In this document: in pieces, positions 9,925 through 21,245 of the stretch
Layout of the letters: each line of letters begins with the position of its first letter
How positions within the stretch are numbered: position 1 is the first letter of the stretch
From: Diplolepis rosae
Lineage: Eukaryota; Arthropoda; Insecta; Hymenoptera; Diplolepididae
NCBI GenBank assembly: GCA_030998225.1
Contig: JAPYXD010000459.1
Span: forward strand, 1,054,001 to 1,118,000
DNA length: 64,000 nucleotides
Direction of reading: 5' to 3'
Notes under the pieces: generated by a model
The model's input: the letters and a program-made list of their open reading frames with translations, nothing else
Told to the model about the DNA's origin: nothing
Database searches by the model: none
Translations under genes and position numbers: made by a program

Positions 9925-11132
9925 TGAAAAAAGAGATAGAGCATTTTTAAAAATGCAGTTGGAAAGCTTATGAAATTTCACGTCAAGTGATGCTCAACAA
10001 ATATTTTTTTGACCTTCTAAAAATAATACAGCACGTAAGGAGTAAAAAAGAAAAATTCAAGATATTTCCAAATTCTCTACCTTAACGTCAACTTTTTGCA
10101 TGACCTAGGAAATTTTTTTCAAAATCTGAAAATTATACTACATAAAGTCTGAAATCTTATCTTTAATTTAAGCCAAGAAAATCTGAAAAATATTCATGGG
10201 TACCCGAGATACGATAAAACATGTTCAATCGTATCTGAGTTGAATTTTGATCGACGATCACGGTTCTCGGCCGGTTTGTTGCTCGCCTCCTTCCTTGAGG
10301 CAGGACCGAATAGGCCATGCACGAAGGTGGCGCTCAAGTGGAGCCCTCTTATATGTATTTTTGATTCTGTTCATTAGTAATTTTTATTTCTAATGATTCT
10401 AAATTTTAAAAAATATTTATTGTTATTTGTCATTATTAAAAATTATTTAAATCCAATATTATCCACATATTAACGAATAGAACAATAATATGTAAACATT
10501 TTTTATTTCTTAAAATTCTTATAAACTAGAACATTAATAAAAATTTTAATAGTCATTGTAAATATCAACTAGGAATGAAAGGAAAGGAAATAAAGGAAAC
10601 ACGTTCTTGGATCAAAGAACACATAAGAGAGCTCCACTTAAGCGCCACCTTTGTACGTGGCCTATTCGGTCCTGCCTCAACGAAGGAGGCCAGCAATAAA
10701 CCGGCCGAGAACCGTGATCGTCGATTAAAATTCAACTCAGATACGATTGAACATTTTTAATCGTATCTCAGGTACCCATGAATATTTATCAAGTTTTCTT
10801 GGCTTAAATTAAAGATAAGATTTTAGATTTTATGTCGTATAATTTTCAGATTTTGATAAAAAATGTCCTAGGTCATGCAAAAAGTTGACGTTAAGGTAGA
10901 GAATTTGGAAATATCTTGAATTTTTTTTTTAACTCCTCACGTGCTGTATTATTTTTAGAAGGTCAAAAAAAATATTTGTTAAGCATCGCTAGACGTGAAA
11001 TTTCATAAGCTTTCCAACTATATTTTTAACAATGCCCTATCTCTTTTTTTCACCGAGATATCGTGGTTCAAAGTCAGCAGTGATTTTTAATAGCGATGAC
11101 AAATACCGTGCGCACAATTTCCGACGGTAGTG
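9921..11132. mobile_element. Foldback element, copy B (left end truncated)
   Basis: The right end reads CCGACGGTAGTG followed by TA (11133-11134), and the two arms (about 9930-10360 and 10600-11132) are inverted copies of each other around an AT-rich loop. It matches the complete copy at 61440-62726 throughout. About 90 bp of the left terminus is missing and is replaced by the DUF7869-like fragment. An arm ORF (10575-10760) is only the palindrome read through. Confidence 0.88.
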
Positions 11133-11134
11133 TA

Positions 11135-12866
11135 TAACGTTAAAAACACAAATGGATGGTGTTTTGCCCAGGACAGTATTCGGAATAAAAAAAAACTTTT
11201 TGACGCCATGTTCAGCTTTGCGACGGATAAATTCGAATTCGAAGCTTGCGATTTAATTTGACCCTTTGTTACCAATGGCTTCGTTCCAAACAAAACAATG
11301 CCCATCATGACGCGTACAGTTGTAGACTGTAAAATTATACACAGCGAACTTTCGAGAATAGTAAAAATATCCTACTCCTTGAATCTTTTCATAAAAAAAT
11401 TATCTTTTGAAATGTACTTACCTATGTTGAATTATAAATTAAATAATTTTTATTAATTTTCGTTAGTTTACTAATTGAATCCCGGTTCGCGATAAATGTT
11501 TCATTTTCATTAACAGACTGATTCCACGCATTGAGTGTTCTGTCTTATTGCTATAACCTATAACCTGTCATACGATCAGTCATGGCCGTTAGTCGTTGCA
11601 CTAATTCTAATGTTGGTCTGCCTGTCGACTCTTTGCTCAAGTGAAGTGGTGAACATTCACTGGCTGTGATGGTGTGACATGGTGTCATACGAAAGTACCA
11701 AACTCCGTAGAATATAGCTTAGATGAATATTCCAATAGAATCTCAAATATCGGTAACTTCTTCAGTGATTTGTGAATTAAACAAGGTGAAAATTGATAGT
11801 GTTAAATGAATTGATCTTTTCTTTCAACAATATTTTTTACAGAACAAATTCCAACTGTCGACAAGAGTGCAGTTTTCTTTTTTCTTAAAAGTGAACAAAA
11901 ATTCGATTTAAATACCAATATTTGAAATTCGGCTGCGAGAAACTATGATATATCTTCCCACGGATAGCAACGGATTTTTATTAATTTTCCTATTTTTGAG
12001 GCTATTTCAACTAATAATGAATTTTAAAGCGTCCTTTTTTATCAGGACATTAAAACTGATAAAATTCAATTCTGTTTCAACAATCGAATTCTTTTGATAG
12101 CGTTTCAGTCTCTTTCAAATGATTTCAGGAGATCCATTTGTAGATCCAATAACGGAATTCAATCGCATTGGAACATTACAATGCTATTCAATACACCTTT
12201 TCTTACCAGGTACTTGGCTTGTATGTAGAAAATACAAATACACATTTTTCTTACACCATCCATTTCTTTCATAATTACAACTAAATTTTAGTTGTAACAA
12301 AATATGTAAATAGCTGTAAATTATAAAAATAAAAACACTTGAATTTCTAAATTTAGTATACCAATGTATATTGAAATATCAAACATTTCTAACAGGATAA
12401 ATACTGTTTACCCAAAACTTTGAGGTTTGTATTCTCCCTTTATTTATGCGGACACTTTAAAAAAAAACACGTATTTGAAATCTTTTAAAGTACTATTTGT
12501 ATCGTGCGTGGAAAAAAGGGGGCTAAGGCTGCAAAGCAAGATTTTTTAGGACGGCCAATCCTATTAGCGGAGGTTTGCTAAGGAAAGAGAAATTCATGGG
12601 GTATTTAGGAACTCAATTTCAATAAGTAAAAATCTGCCCACTTTGCGGGCACATCCTTATCGCGCGCTTCGCGTTCGGTATTCTATGTCCTTTACATACA
12701 AATTACTAAATTTGTTTTCGATTTCAAATGAAGAAGGAAATTCCATTTGCTTAAGGCTCTATCAACCCGAAAGGACACATTCTCATCGTCATACTCGCGC
12801 GTCGCGTTCGAATTTTATTTTATATCCATCAGAGTCACAATTGCATTAAAAACTAGAACGTTCGAT
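11135..12866. other. Intergenic, no gene supported
   Basis: Mostly AT-rich. Around 12640-12830 there are two copies of a CATCCTTATCGCGCGCTTCG-like motif; a similar CGCGCTTCGCGCTCG run recurs near 48800, so this is part of a dispersed repeat. ATGGCCGTTAGTCG at 11582 opens only about 20 codons. Confidence 0.45.
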
Positions 12867-12869
12867 TTA

Positions 12870-14525
12870 AGGCCATAGGCCAAGAAGGTCCTGTGACAAT
12901 AATGATATATTAATTAAACCATGCAAGATAAAGGAATAAAAGGAATTCCCCCCCGAACGACGCGGACAGTCAAGTCCGCCCGAGACGCAGGACCGCAGGT
13001 GCAGGCCCCGATGCGATTCATGCCTTGCCTCAAAGCTACTTTTGCTCCTTTCCATGCCTCGTGCAGCGTAGTATCCCCCTTTGAGCGGGTGAATTGTCGC
13101 CGCGCTGCGAGACATTCTCGACGTAGGGCCGCCTACTGGTTGTTTCACCAGTACATCGAACCCTTGGCTGACCTGCGCTCACGGCGAGGCATCGAGTATT
13201 TGCAAGCCACGACCACCTTTTGCCTCGCCGAGCGCACAGTGTCCACTAAAGCCCAGCAGGCCCGACCCAACCAAGCTCATCAATGAGCCCGGTCGTTTCG
13301 AGATGGACTTTAAGTCTCTCCCTGCAGAGTCGTCTCGTGTTCCAGGAGGGGCTCCTTCCTTCGCCGCCCTTACCCTTATCCACTGCATGGCACCGTTGTT
13401 CTAAATTGAATTCGATGCACCGGTGGTCACTCAATGTTATTACCTCAAGGACGCACCAGTCACCAATATTTGAGGCGAGACGGGGTGTGGCAATCGTGAG
13501 GTCAATAATAGACACCCTCGCTCCTCCTCTGAACGTAAACTCCTTGCCCTGATTTAAGACGATTACATTCCTAGCGACCATCTCGCCAACCAAGATTCCC
13601 CTCCTATCTAGGCGGGTCTCACCCCACTCGGTCGACTTACTATTGAAGTCACTCCCTATGAGGCACCGCTCAACAGCCTCACTTAGGCTTTCCTCAAGAA
13701 GGAGGATCTGGGTCTCGAAGACCTCGAAAGGATCGTTGGGGGAGAAGTAGCAGCTGTACACACGCACACCCACCACGTCCACCCAAACGAACCCCGCGTC
13801 GGACTCCAGAAAATCCCCGACGCTCAAATCAGGGTTACAAACAAGGATGCCGGCCTTCCTTGATACATCCTGATACCAGGCAGAGAGCCAGTCGGATAAC
13901 TGCGGCCTTCACCCCACCGAAGCGGGTGAAGAGCCTGCAGGAACCGTCAAGTGCCGGTCTGCCCAGTGCTCAGCACAGGGCAGGCACAACCTCTTCTTTT
14001 TCAACGGTCTCGTCAAGGTCCCTAATTTCGAGGGACCTTGTCAAGACCAGGGCTGAAATTTCCGACCTCTCCCCGACCGCCTAGTCGAGCTCCTTGCGGA
14101 AGGCTGAAACGTCTCCCGAAAAACACGGACGGACCAGACTCGTTCGAGGCAACACAGACACAACCAGCCGACGGGGCAGTTCCAGCGGGGCGCGATACGG
14201 GAACATACATCCTTTCCCATTCATGGGGATGAATGCATCTATAGCGTACCCTTCTCTCAACTTGGGATAAAACCCGTTTATAGGGCACCCTTCAGGCAAC
14301 TGCGAAGATGCCCGTTTATAAAGCCCCCCGTATTTTTTCACCGATTCATCGTGACGCTGCAACCTCTATGGCCCAAGGTCCGCCTGCTAAGCCTCCCCAC
14401 CCTTCCTTTTTTGGAAAAGCCAAGAGAAGGACTTCGTCAAGGTCCCAGTCCAAGGGAAGGACACAGGGTATATTATCGACAGTGCTGGACCAGTGCAGCA
14501 GAATTCAAGATACTCAGTTGGTATT
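12870..14525 (-). mobile_element. R1-clade LINE, copy 2, with RT region deleted
   Basis: Read on the minus strand, the 5' repeats (about 14390-14190) match LINE copy 1, the endonuclease follows (13905-13246), then sequence matching 4100-4375. At about 13019 it jumps directly to sequence matching 5944-6020 near the 3' end. The whole RT domain, about 1.57 kb in copy 1 coordinates, is therefore absent. The endonuclease is better preserved than in copy 1. Confidence 0.83.
13246..13905 (-). pseudogene. LINE endonuclease domain, largely intact
   Basis: Minus-strand reading gives SRKAGILVCNPDLSV, then VRVYSCYFSPND, the catalytic IGSDFNSKSTEWGE block, RGARVSIIDLTIATPRLA and finally VITLSDHRCIEF. These are, in order, the conserved blocks of AP-like endonucleases of R1-clade LINEs, including the terminal SDH motif. 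The frame from 13827 to 13246 is open (193 codons). It has no downstream RT, so it cannot retrotranspose itself. Confidence 0.82.
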
Positions 14526-14560
14526 ATTAATAAAATAAATAAGAAAAAAATTTATTTTAA

Positions 14561-15820
14561 GGCGGTATTCTACTCTAGAATTTTGAAAAAATCGATTTTT
14601 TGTTTTTCCCATATTTTTAAAGAATAGACCTTTAAGAATATTTCCTCCAAAGGAATTTAAAAAATTTTAATTATTTAAGGAGTTATAGCTATTTTAGTGA
14701 TGCAGCGCGCGAACCGGTCCTGCCACGTTAAATCTGGCGGCCCACAGTGGTACAGAATCCGAAAAAGCTGGCCAAAACTAAAAATTAAAACTAAAAATAA
14801 AACAACATATTAGAAACAATCCAGCCAATATACGAAAGTTTGTCCGATGAAAATTTGCTGCACCGTTGTTTGGGCTCGGAAACCCAAAATAACAATAAAT
14901 CGCTGAATTCATTGATTTGGACTTTTGCGCCGAAACACATTCATGCAAGAAAGAAGACAATTGAAATTGCAAATTATTTAGCAGTTTACATTTTCAATGA
15001 AGGCTTTTTACCAATTTTGAAAATAATGAGCGTCATGGGAATTGCAATTGGTCCAGAAGCCCATGCGTTCGCTAGCAAACGGGACGAAACTCGGATACGC
15101 CGCTCCGAAGTACGAGCTTCTGATGCTTCTAAGGAAGCTAGAACTGCTCGTCTAGCAGAAAGAAGCGAAGAAAAAGATCTATTTGAACAAGAGGAAGGTC
15201 CAATTTATGGATCAGGAATCGCCGATTAACGAAATGTGAGTAAAAACTGCCTGCAACTTTTCTCAAATCTTTAAACGCGTTTTTGTCGAAACTACTTTTT
15301 CCAACACGTTTGACATGATTTCTCAAGTTCTAATGAACCGATTAACTTGAAATTTGGCGTGGACCTTCTTTATATATCCCTCTATTGTTCGAACTAGGAT
15401 TATGTGAAAATTTTGATTTTTACTATTTTTAAAAAATTTTAAACTTTATAAAAAACAGGGCAAAAACAAACTTTTTTTTCAAACAGTCGCCATTTTATGA
15501 AAAAAAATTTTTTGTTTTTTTCCCTAGTTCAGGCAATAGCGATATTCTTACTAAGTAAGAATCTATTTTATTTTTTTTTTTCAGATCACCAGGAGGGTTG
15601 GAATCGTGTCAATATGGACGCACCCTTTTTTTCACCACCGCCACTTCACCAGCCTGTAACTTTGTAAATTTTCAAATTTTTTTAATTTAAAATTTTTTTT
15701 GTATTGTTAAAATATTAATAAATATCTCATAAAAAAATGGATGCTAAAAATATTTTTAGTTTTTTTTTAATAGAATTTAAAAAACACCCAAAATTTGTAA
15801 CTCTAGACTAGAATAACCCC
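14561..15820 (+). mobile_element. TTAA-flanked DNA transposon, Kolobok-like, internally reduced
   Basis: TTAA duplications lie at 14557-14560 and 15821-15824. The left end GGCGGTATTCTACTCTAGAA and the right end (inverse GGGGTTATTCTAGTCTAGAG) form terminal inverted repeats. TTAA duplications are used by piggyBac and Kolobok; the coding remnant inside favours Kolobok. The 1.26-kb length and the single C-terminal coding fragment show a deletion derivative. It inserted close to the 5' end of LINE copy 2. Confidence 0.8.
14801..15229 (+). pseudogene. C-terminal fragment of Mutator/Kolobok-like transposase
   Basis: The frame is open from 14801 (just after a stop) and reads LLHRCLGSETQNNNKSLNSL, then IWTFAPKHIHARKKT and AVYIFNEGF, ending in a charged tail at 15229. 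The RCL-G-x-TQN-x-NES-x-NS-x-IW pattern is the conserved C-terminal block of the Mutator-like transposase domain found in arthropod transposons. The apparent start at 14840 is TTG, so there is no real initiation codon. The N-terminal and catalytic portions are missing. Confidence 0.65.
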
Positions 15821-15824
15821 TTAA

Positions 15825-16000
15825 GGCACTATGCTTTCCCCTATTCCTTCCATATGTTATTATTGATCATTTCTTAAATTTTTACCGATTTATTCCAAAT
15901 TTTATATGTGGAGAAAAAAATCGATAGCCAGTGACTGAATTGGTCATGTGACCTACATGACTCATGACCATAAAGAAGTACACTCGCAAAAATTAGGCTT
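15825..16000. other. Short AT-rich spacer
   Basis: No feature was recognised between the TTAA element and the following MITE. Confidence 0.5.
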
Positions 16001-16089
16001 CAGACAAAGAAAGATAATTTTTCTATCACTAGTCGCGTATCAGATAGGATACGTTGCTGACAGGTGTCCTCGTAGATAATTTCAAACTT
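16001..16089 (-). mobile_element. 103-bp-type MITE, inverted copy
   Basis: Its core CACTAGTCGCGTATCAGATA is the inverse of the copies at 19039-19141 and 34302-34404. AATTTCAAACT marks the right end. This copy is slightly shorter and more diverged at its left end. Confidence 0.65.
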
Positions 16090-16139
16090 TTATATAGCAA
16101 TAATGCAAATAGATTCAAATTTAAAAAATCTGAAATCAT

Positions 16140-16250
16140 CCTGTGGGAAAAGAGACGCATCTGACTGTGCTGGGATTGGAACTATGTAGACATCGAAAGA
16201 CCCGGATTTAAATCCTGGCACAGTCGCATGCGTCTCTTCCACAGAAAGAT
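16140..16250 (+). repeat. tRNA-like SINE remnant with paired flanks
   Basis: AAGAGACGCATCTGACTGTG at the left and CACAGTCGCATGCGTCTCTT at the right pair as an inverted repeat enclosing GACATCGAAAGACCCGGATT and TTTAAATCCTGG, a decayed B-box region. It matches the better preserved copy at 19195-19310. Confidence 0.5.
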
Positions 16251-16292
16251 TCTGATAAATCATGAATCATGTTTTCCGGGAAAAGATTCTCT

Positions 16293-16404
16293 ACCACTTT
16301 ACTATTTCTTTGTAGTTTGCTAAAGCGTTCACACTCTCCTTATCATGGTACCTGTTTTCTATTTCAGCTACGTCTTGATGAAATTTTTCCCCGTTTTCAT
16401 CCTG
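16293..16404 (-). pseudogene. Relic of an arthropod transposon protein (FHQD family)
   Basis: Minus-strand reading gives QDENGEKFHQDVAEIENRYH and continues for about 15 residues before a stop. The GE(K/R)FHQD(V/I)-x3-E-x-RY block is the same conserved C-terminal motif present at 55200-55330 within the 54536-57321 transposon. Only this motif region is recognisable. Confidence 0.5.
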
Positions 16405-17007
16405 CAACTGATGTTAGACTGTTATTTCGAAAAATGCTTATACGATAAACACATAGGTCATATTTTGTTGACATGTGTAATTGATTCATTCTGAAAAATT
16501 GCAAACAGTCAAGTTATAGAGAATATTTTTCCTCAAAAAATGATCTGTGTAGATCTTTTGGAGGTAGACAATTTTGTAAAATGGAATTTTTGATAACATT
16601 TTTTATTAATAATCAAAACATATAACTTTCACGAAAAATGGTAATCAGCAATTTAAATTCGTAGATCTCTTTGAAATAAACAATTTTGTTTCTTAAGGTA
16701 GTTATTGCCTAAATTAAATGTTTCGAAAACTTCATAAAACTTAGAGCAGAATTAATTCGTTCACCATAGATTATGTTTTTTGAATCCCAAGTCATTCAAC
16801 TATCTAATTTTAGAAAAATTTTTATTCAAAAGTAGTTATTTTTATCATTGTTGTGATCGCAGGCATGTGCAAAACGAGACTATTGAACTGCAATTTTGTG
16901 TCCAGTATTTGAATGAATCTAGAAAGATCGATTTGTTAAGACTAGAAATAAAGACATATTTTTTGTACCTATAATACTAAGTATAAGTTTAGAAACTTCA
17001 CAGATGT
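16405..17007. other. AT-rich spacer
   Basis: No gene was recognised. The end is the TA duplication of foldback copy C. Confidence 0.5.
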
Positions 17008-17009
17008 TA

Positions 17010-17563
17010 CACTACCGTCGGAAATTGTGCGCACGGTGCTTGTGAGCGCTATTAAAAATCACTGCTGACTTTGAACCGCGATATCTTAGTGAAAAAAAGT
17101 GATAGGGCATTTTTAAAAATACAGTCGGAAAGCTTATAAAATTCCACGTCAAGTGATGCTCAACAAATATTTTTTTGACCTTCTAAAAATAATACAGCAC
17201 GTGAGGAGTTAAAAAGAAAAATTCAAGATATTTCCAAATTCTCTACCTCAACTTCAACTTTTTGCATGACCTAGGAAAATTTCTTTCAAAATCTGAAAAT
17301 TATACTGCATAAAGTCTGAAATCTTATCTTTAATTTAAGCCAAAATCTTGAATTTTTTTTTTAACTCCTCACGTGCTGTATTATTTTTAGAAGGTGAAAA
17401 AAATATTTGTTAAGCATCGCTAGACGTGAAATTTCATAAGCTTTCCAACTATATTTTTAACAATGCCCTATCTCTTTTTTTCACCGAGATATCGTGGTTC
17501 AAAGTCAGCAGTGATTTTTAATAGCGATGACAAATACCGTGCGCACAATTTCCGACGGTAGTG
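17010..17563. mobile_element. Foldback element, copy C (centre deleted)
   Basis: Both termini are present (CACTACCGTCGGAAATTGTG and its inverse) with TA at 17008-17009 and 17564-17565. The left arm runs to about 17343 and joins directly to the outer part of the right arm, leaving 554 bp against 1287 bp in copy A. The GC-richer central arm section and the loop are gone. Confidence 0.9.
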
Positions 17564-17663
17564 TATATATCGACAAGCAGCGTATTTATTAGTTTTTGAT
17601 TTTCGAGCAAGACAATTTTTTGTACCCATTGTATTCCTAAAGTGACGAATGTTATTCTTGAGC

Positions 17664-17666
17664 GTA

Positions 17667-17697
<31 letters not shown>
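17664..17697. repeat. TA dinucleotide microsatellite
   Basis: An uninterrupted TA run of about 16 units follows AGCGTATC. Confidence 0.95.
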
Positions 17698-17700
<3 letters not shown>

Positions 17701-17901
17701 CAGTGACTTAGCGATAGCCACGGCAGTTTCCAAATTGTCGAAAACTACTAAGTCTCAGCTTGACTACGCAACCGAAAGGGTCAACTGAGAATTACATCTC
17801 CGGGCACAGTTCCGACAATAAATTGTATTCCCAACAACAAAATTGTATATTAGTAGAGATTATTAAACCATAGACCTTCAAACACAGAATCTTGTTATTT
17901 A

Positions 17902-18822
17902 CCAGGTCTAGAAGTATGAAACTGGAATTTTTTTGCAAAAGTTACACGTGTGTTGCATGAAAATGATCAAAAATATTTTATTCAAAGTAATCTCCACTGC
18001 TATTTACACATTTTTCCCACCTCTCCGGAAGGTGATGAATGCCACGTTAATAAAACTGTTCGTCTTTTAAATCAAACCAGTTATCCAGCCATTCTCGTAC
18101 ATTTTCTTACGAAGTGAAGCGTTGTTCAGCGAGAGCGTGGCCCAGTGATGCAAACAGATGTAATCCGACGGAGCCAAGTCTGAAGAATAAGCGGCATGCG
18201 CCAGTATTTCCCAAGTGAACGTCTTGATCGTTTCCTTGACCCATTTCGCTATGTGTGATGGGGCATTATTGTGAAGTAAAATGATTTTGTGTTTCCTTCT
18301 TCGATAATCCGGTCGTTTTTCTTGTAACGCTGGATTTAAATCGATCGATCGTTGGCAGCGATTCGTATTGACAGTTTCACCAGGTTTTAGCAGCTCATAA
18401 TAGATAACACCCTTCTGATCCCAGTCTTCGAACTTTTTCGGTGGTTTTCCACGATCTTCGTTTCTCACATCAAAAGTATCACTTTTGAATTTTTTAAACC
18501 ACTTGAAACACTCTGTTTTGCCAACATCATGTTCATCGTAAGCTTCGACAAGCATTCGATTCGATTCGATTCTGCAGCAGTTTTCTTCAAGTGATAACAA
18601 AAAACCAGTGCTGACTGCAAATCGTAGTTCGTAGGCACAAAACTCGACATGTTGATGCTTGCAGTAAATACACTGGTATATCGAACTTGAGTTTTTGTCT
18701 ACAGAAAATCTTTCTCAGCTGCTAGAGGGAGAAGATGGCGCTGTAGAAGTGGTCGTACGGTCCCTAAACTAGTGGCAAGCACCATCTATAGGGAAATTCC
18801 GGTTTCATACTCCTAGATCTGG
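17902..18822 (-). mobile_element. Mariner deletion derivative, family M, copy 1
   Basis: The termini CCAGGTCTAGAAGTATGAAA and the inverse of TTTCATACTCCTAGATCTGG form terminal inverted repeats, with TA at 17900-17901 and 18823-18824. Its 921 bp nearly equals the 920 bp of the second copy at 40471-41390, and both share the same internal deletion. It appears to be a non-autonomous derivative that was mobilised in trans. Confidence 0.92.
18067..18650 (-). pseudogene. Family-M mariner transposase, frameshifted, first Asp region deleted
   Basis: The N-terminal part (from 18650: MSSFVPTNYDLQSALVFCYH) and the remainder (to 18067) are in different frames, changing near 18560. NEDRGKPPKKFED runs directly into WDQKGVIYYELL, so the second HTH and the first catalytic Asp block are missing. 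The second catalytic site reads LLHNNAPSH, Asp to Asn. The third site LAPSDY remains. The product is inactive on three counts. Confidence 0.88.
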
Positions 18823-18824
18823 TA

Positions 18825-19038
18825 TTTATGAACCCAAGATTCAACACGATTTAAAAAAAAGTAGGAGAAAACATTTTAGACCTGCATGCAACTTGTAAGT
18901 TGAGCGCAGGAAGATAGTCCATACAGTTTCCGATTTCATGTTTATTTTCACCACGTGAAACTATTAATAACTTTTTTTTATAATTTCCGGAATTTTCAAT
19001 TTAAATATTTGAATTCGTTTGCATTATTTGCAACATAA
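18825..19038. other. AT-rich spacer
   Basis: No feature was seen between the mariner and the next MITE. Confidence 0.4.
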
Positions 19039-19141
19039 GAGTTTGAAATTGTCTAGGAAGACACCTGTCGACAACGTATCCTATCTGATACGCGACTAGT
19101 GATCCTCTGATAATGTAGGCAGTGACAAAAATTTCAAACTC
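19039..19141 (+). mobile_element. 103-bp MITE
   Basis: Ends GAGTTTGAAATTGTC and GACAAAAATTTCAAACTC are inverted repeats. The core ACACCTGTCGACAACGTATC and CTGATACGCGACTAGTGATC is shared with 34302-34404, which has exactly the same length. Confidence 0.78.
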
Positions 19142-19194
19142 AACTAATTAATTTTAAATCATTTACAGCTGCAAGGCAGAGCTGTTTTCTTTCT

Positions 19195-19310
19195 GTGGAG
19201 AAGGAGATGTCGTATGCCTGTGTAGCTTAGTCGTTAGAGCAGTCGACCGGCAATGGAAAGACCTGGGCTCGAATCCTAGCGCAGTCGAGAGCGCCTTTGT
19301 TTGCAAAGAA
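19195..19310 (+). repeat. tRNA-derived SINE-like repeat
   Basis: TGTAGCTTAGTCGTTAGAGC resembles a tRNA A box and GGGCTCGAATCCTAG a B box, spaced as in a tRNA. The anticodon arm is poorly paired and there is no acceptor-stem closure, so I call it a SINE head rather than a tRNA gene. Confidence 0.6.
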
Positions 19311-20599
19311 AGATTTTCAAATGCTTTGAATATTCTGAACTATATTTACCATATATTATACAAACATAAGATTTTTTTTCAGAATAACGATTTCTTAAAT
19401 CAGATTTACATGTATATTTGTGTTTATAATAAAATAGGGTACGTAGATCTACACTAAACTTGCATAGTTGGGCAATAAATACCTCAATCCAAAATTGTCA
19501 CACAAAAACCTTACCAATATTCAATTTGAAACTTCAAAACTAGAAAAAATAGTCTATATTCCCAAAATTATTCTTATTTTTCGACTTTATTTCTTAAAGA
19601 TTAAAAAAATGTTACAGGCTACACTTCCCTGATACTTTCAATCTCTTGAGAGGGCGATAAGAAGTGTATCTCTAAGGGCATCGATGTTCAAACTTTGCTA
19701 ACTAGATGCTCTCCATCAGTGGGCCTAAAATGCAACTTCTATCTCTCTCCTCGTGGTCTTCCTTCTTTCTCGTTTTCTTGCTGGCGGGACCTGAGGCCCA
19801 GGAGAGATTAAAAAGTTAATGGGGGGCGGGTTGTGGGGGCGTGCAAGTGTACGTGGTGCTGGGATTTATGTATGCACCACTGAGATATCGTTCCAACAGA
19901 ACGCCAATAGGCATTACACTATTCTAAATCTCTCACCGCTTGTATACGTAAAACAGAGAAAGAAATTAAGAGACGGAGTGAAAGAGAAAGAAGGAGTAAG
20001 TTCCTTTCCCGCCTTTCGCGATACGAGTTCACAAACAGATTCAGAACAACCCACCTTTGCAGTCTCCTGGTCATGATGAATTAACGATCTCAATCGATTA
20101 ATCGATTGTTAGCAGGTGGATTTCATAAGAAGAGTGATCATTGCAAATTCAGTAAATCTTTATATTTACTCAAGCTTTTAATATTTTTTGCATTGCAGTT
20201 TCATGCAAGGGTAAATATTTTTATTCAAAATCTTCCGAATCAGAATGCATCTAAACTTAATAGCGTCTAATTTAGAATTCAAATCTTCAAATTTTAGGAA
20301 ACGCATGGACCAAAGTATATTTATAGTGAAAATAATGCATATGGCTATTGTTAATTATATCATAAAACCAATTTTTTTGTATGTAGTAGCATCCGTCACA
20401 CAATTTGAACCCAAGTAAGCGTAAGTTCAGTTATATCTTTCGAAGATAGTATTGGGTTATCCCAGAATTAATTGCCGATTTCACATACAGATGTCTGACC
20501 ATCTTTTTGAATGGCTTCTTTCAATGTCATGATTGTATCTTTCTGGCATTTGTTAGCGGGAAATTTCACGTTAAAAATGACCTCTGGAAAAATGGTTTT
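19311..20599. other. Intergenic, no gene supported
   Basis: A somewhat less AT-rich stretch lies at 19620-20060 with several CTCTCTC runs. The 85-codon ORF at 19819-20076 shows no family motif. Nothing else was recognised. Confidence 0.45.
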
Positions 20600-21245
20600 T
20601 GTGACCTTGGAAAGGTAAAAAATTAAGGTCAAATGTCTGAGAAACGACCAGATGCCCTTTTTCTGAATTGTCTTGGTTTTTCCGGGTAAACAAACGTTCA
20701 AGATGCTTCACAAAAGTCGATGAAATGTTAAGGTGTACATCACATTTACCATCATGACCTTCAGGTCAATTTTCAATGTGACTTAAAGGTCAAGACGATT
20801 TTTCATAGATTGAACTCTGTGCCAGAAATAACTTTTTTTGTAGGCTTCAGGCTGTTGATTGTTATCCCCCCCCCTCTCTCTCTTTTCCCCAAACACACCC
20901 AGACAGTAACAATCATTTGGGATAAGATGTAAAGACTGTGACTCTGTAGTTACAAAAGTGACAATCTTGACAATGTCACTTCTCTGTGACTAGTTACAAA
21001 AAAAAACCACTTTGTCCTTACTTTCAGCGTTACCCAGAAGCAACGGCGTGGACGTGGTAAGTTCTGTTTCCTTTGGGGTTCCACAGGTTTTTTTTTGAGG
21101 TGAAATGCCCCGCTTTTTTCAAATCCGCAGTCAAAAATAGGGGTTCTCATTTAAGAAAAGGGTCTTACCTCCATTTGACATTGAAAATTGACCTCGAGGT
21201 CAAAATTGATGGTACACTCAAATGTCCACCTCGGTCCTGGTCAAC
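20600..21245. repeat. Cluster of AGGTCA/TGACCT half-sites
   Basis: Half-sites occur near 20606, 20630, 20756 (TGACCTTCAGGTCA), 20787 and 21190 (TGACCTCGAGGTCA). Two are inverted pairs with a 2-bp spacer. This is the shape of nuclear-receptor response elements, but similar motifs also come from dispersed repeats. Confidence 0.35.

Noticed and set aside
12921..13286. 121-codon plus-strand ORF
   Set aside because: It is the antisense of LINE copy 2. The same antisense pattern appears opposite LINE copy 1 at 3849-4376.
14840..15229. Complete protein starting at 14840
   Set aside because: The codon at 14840 is TTG and homology extends upstream to a stop at 14798, so it is a fragment, not a gene with its own start.
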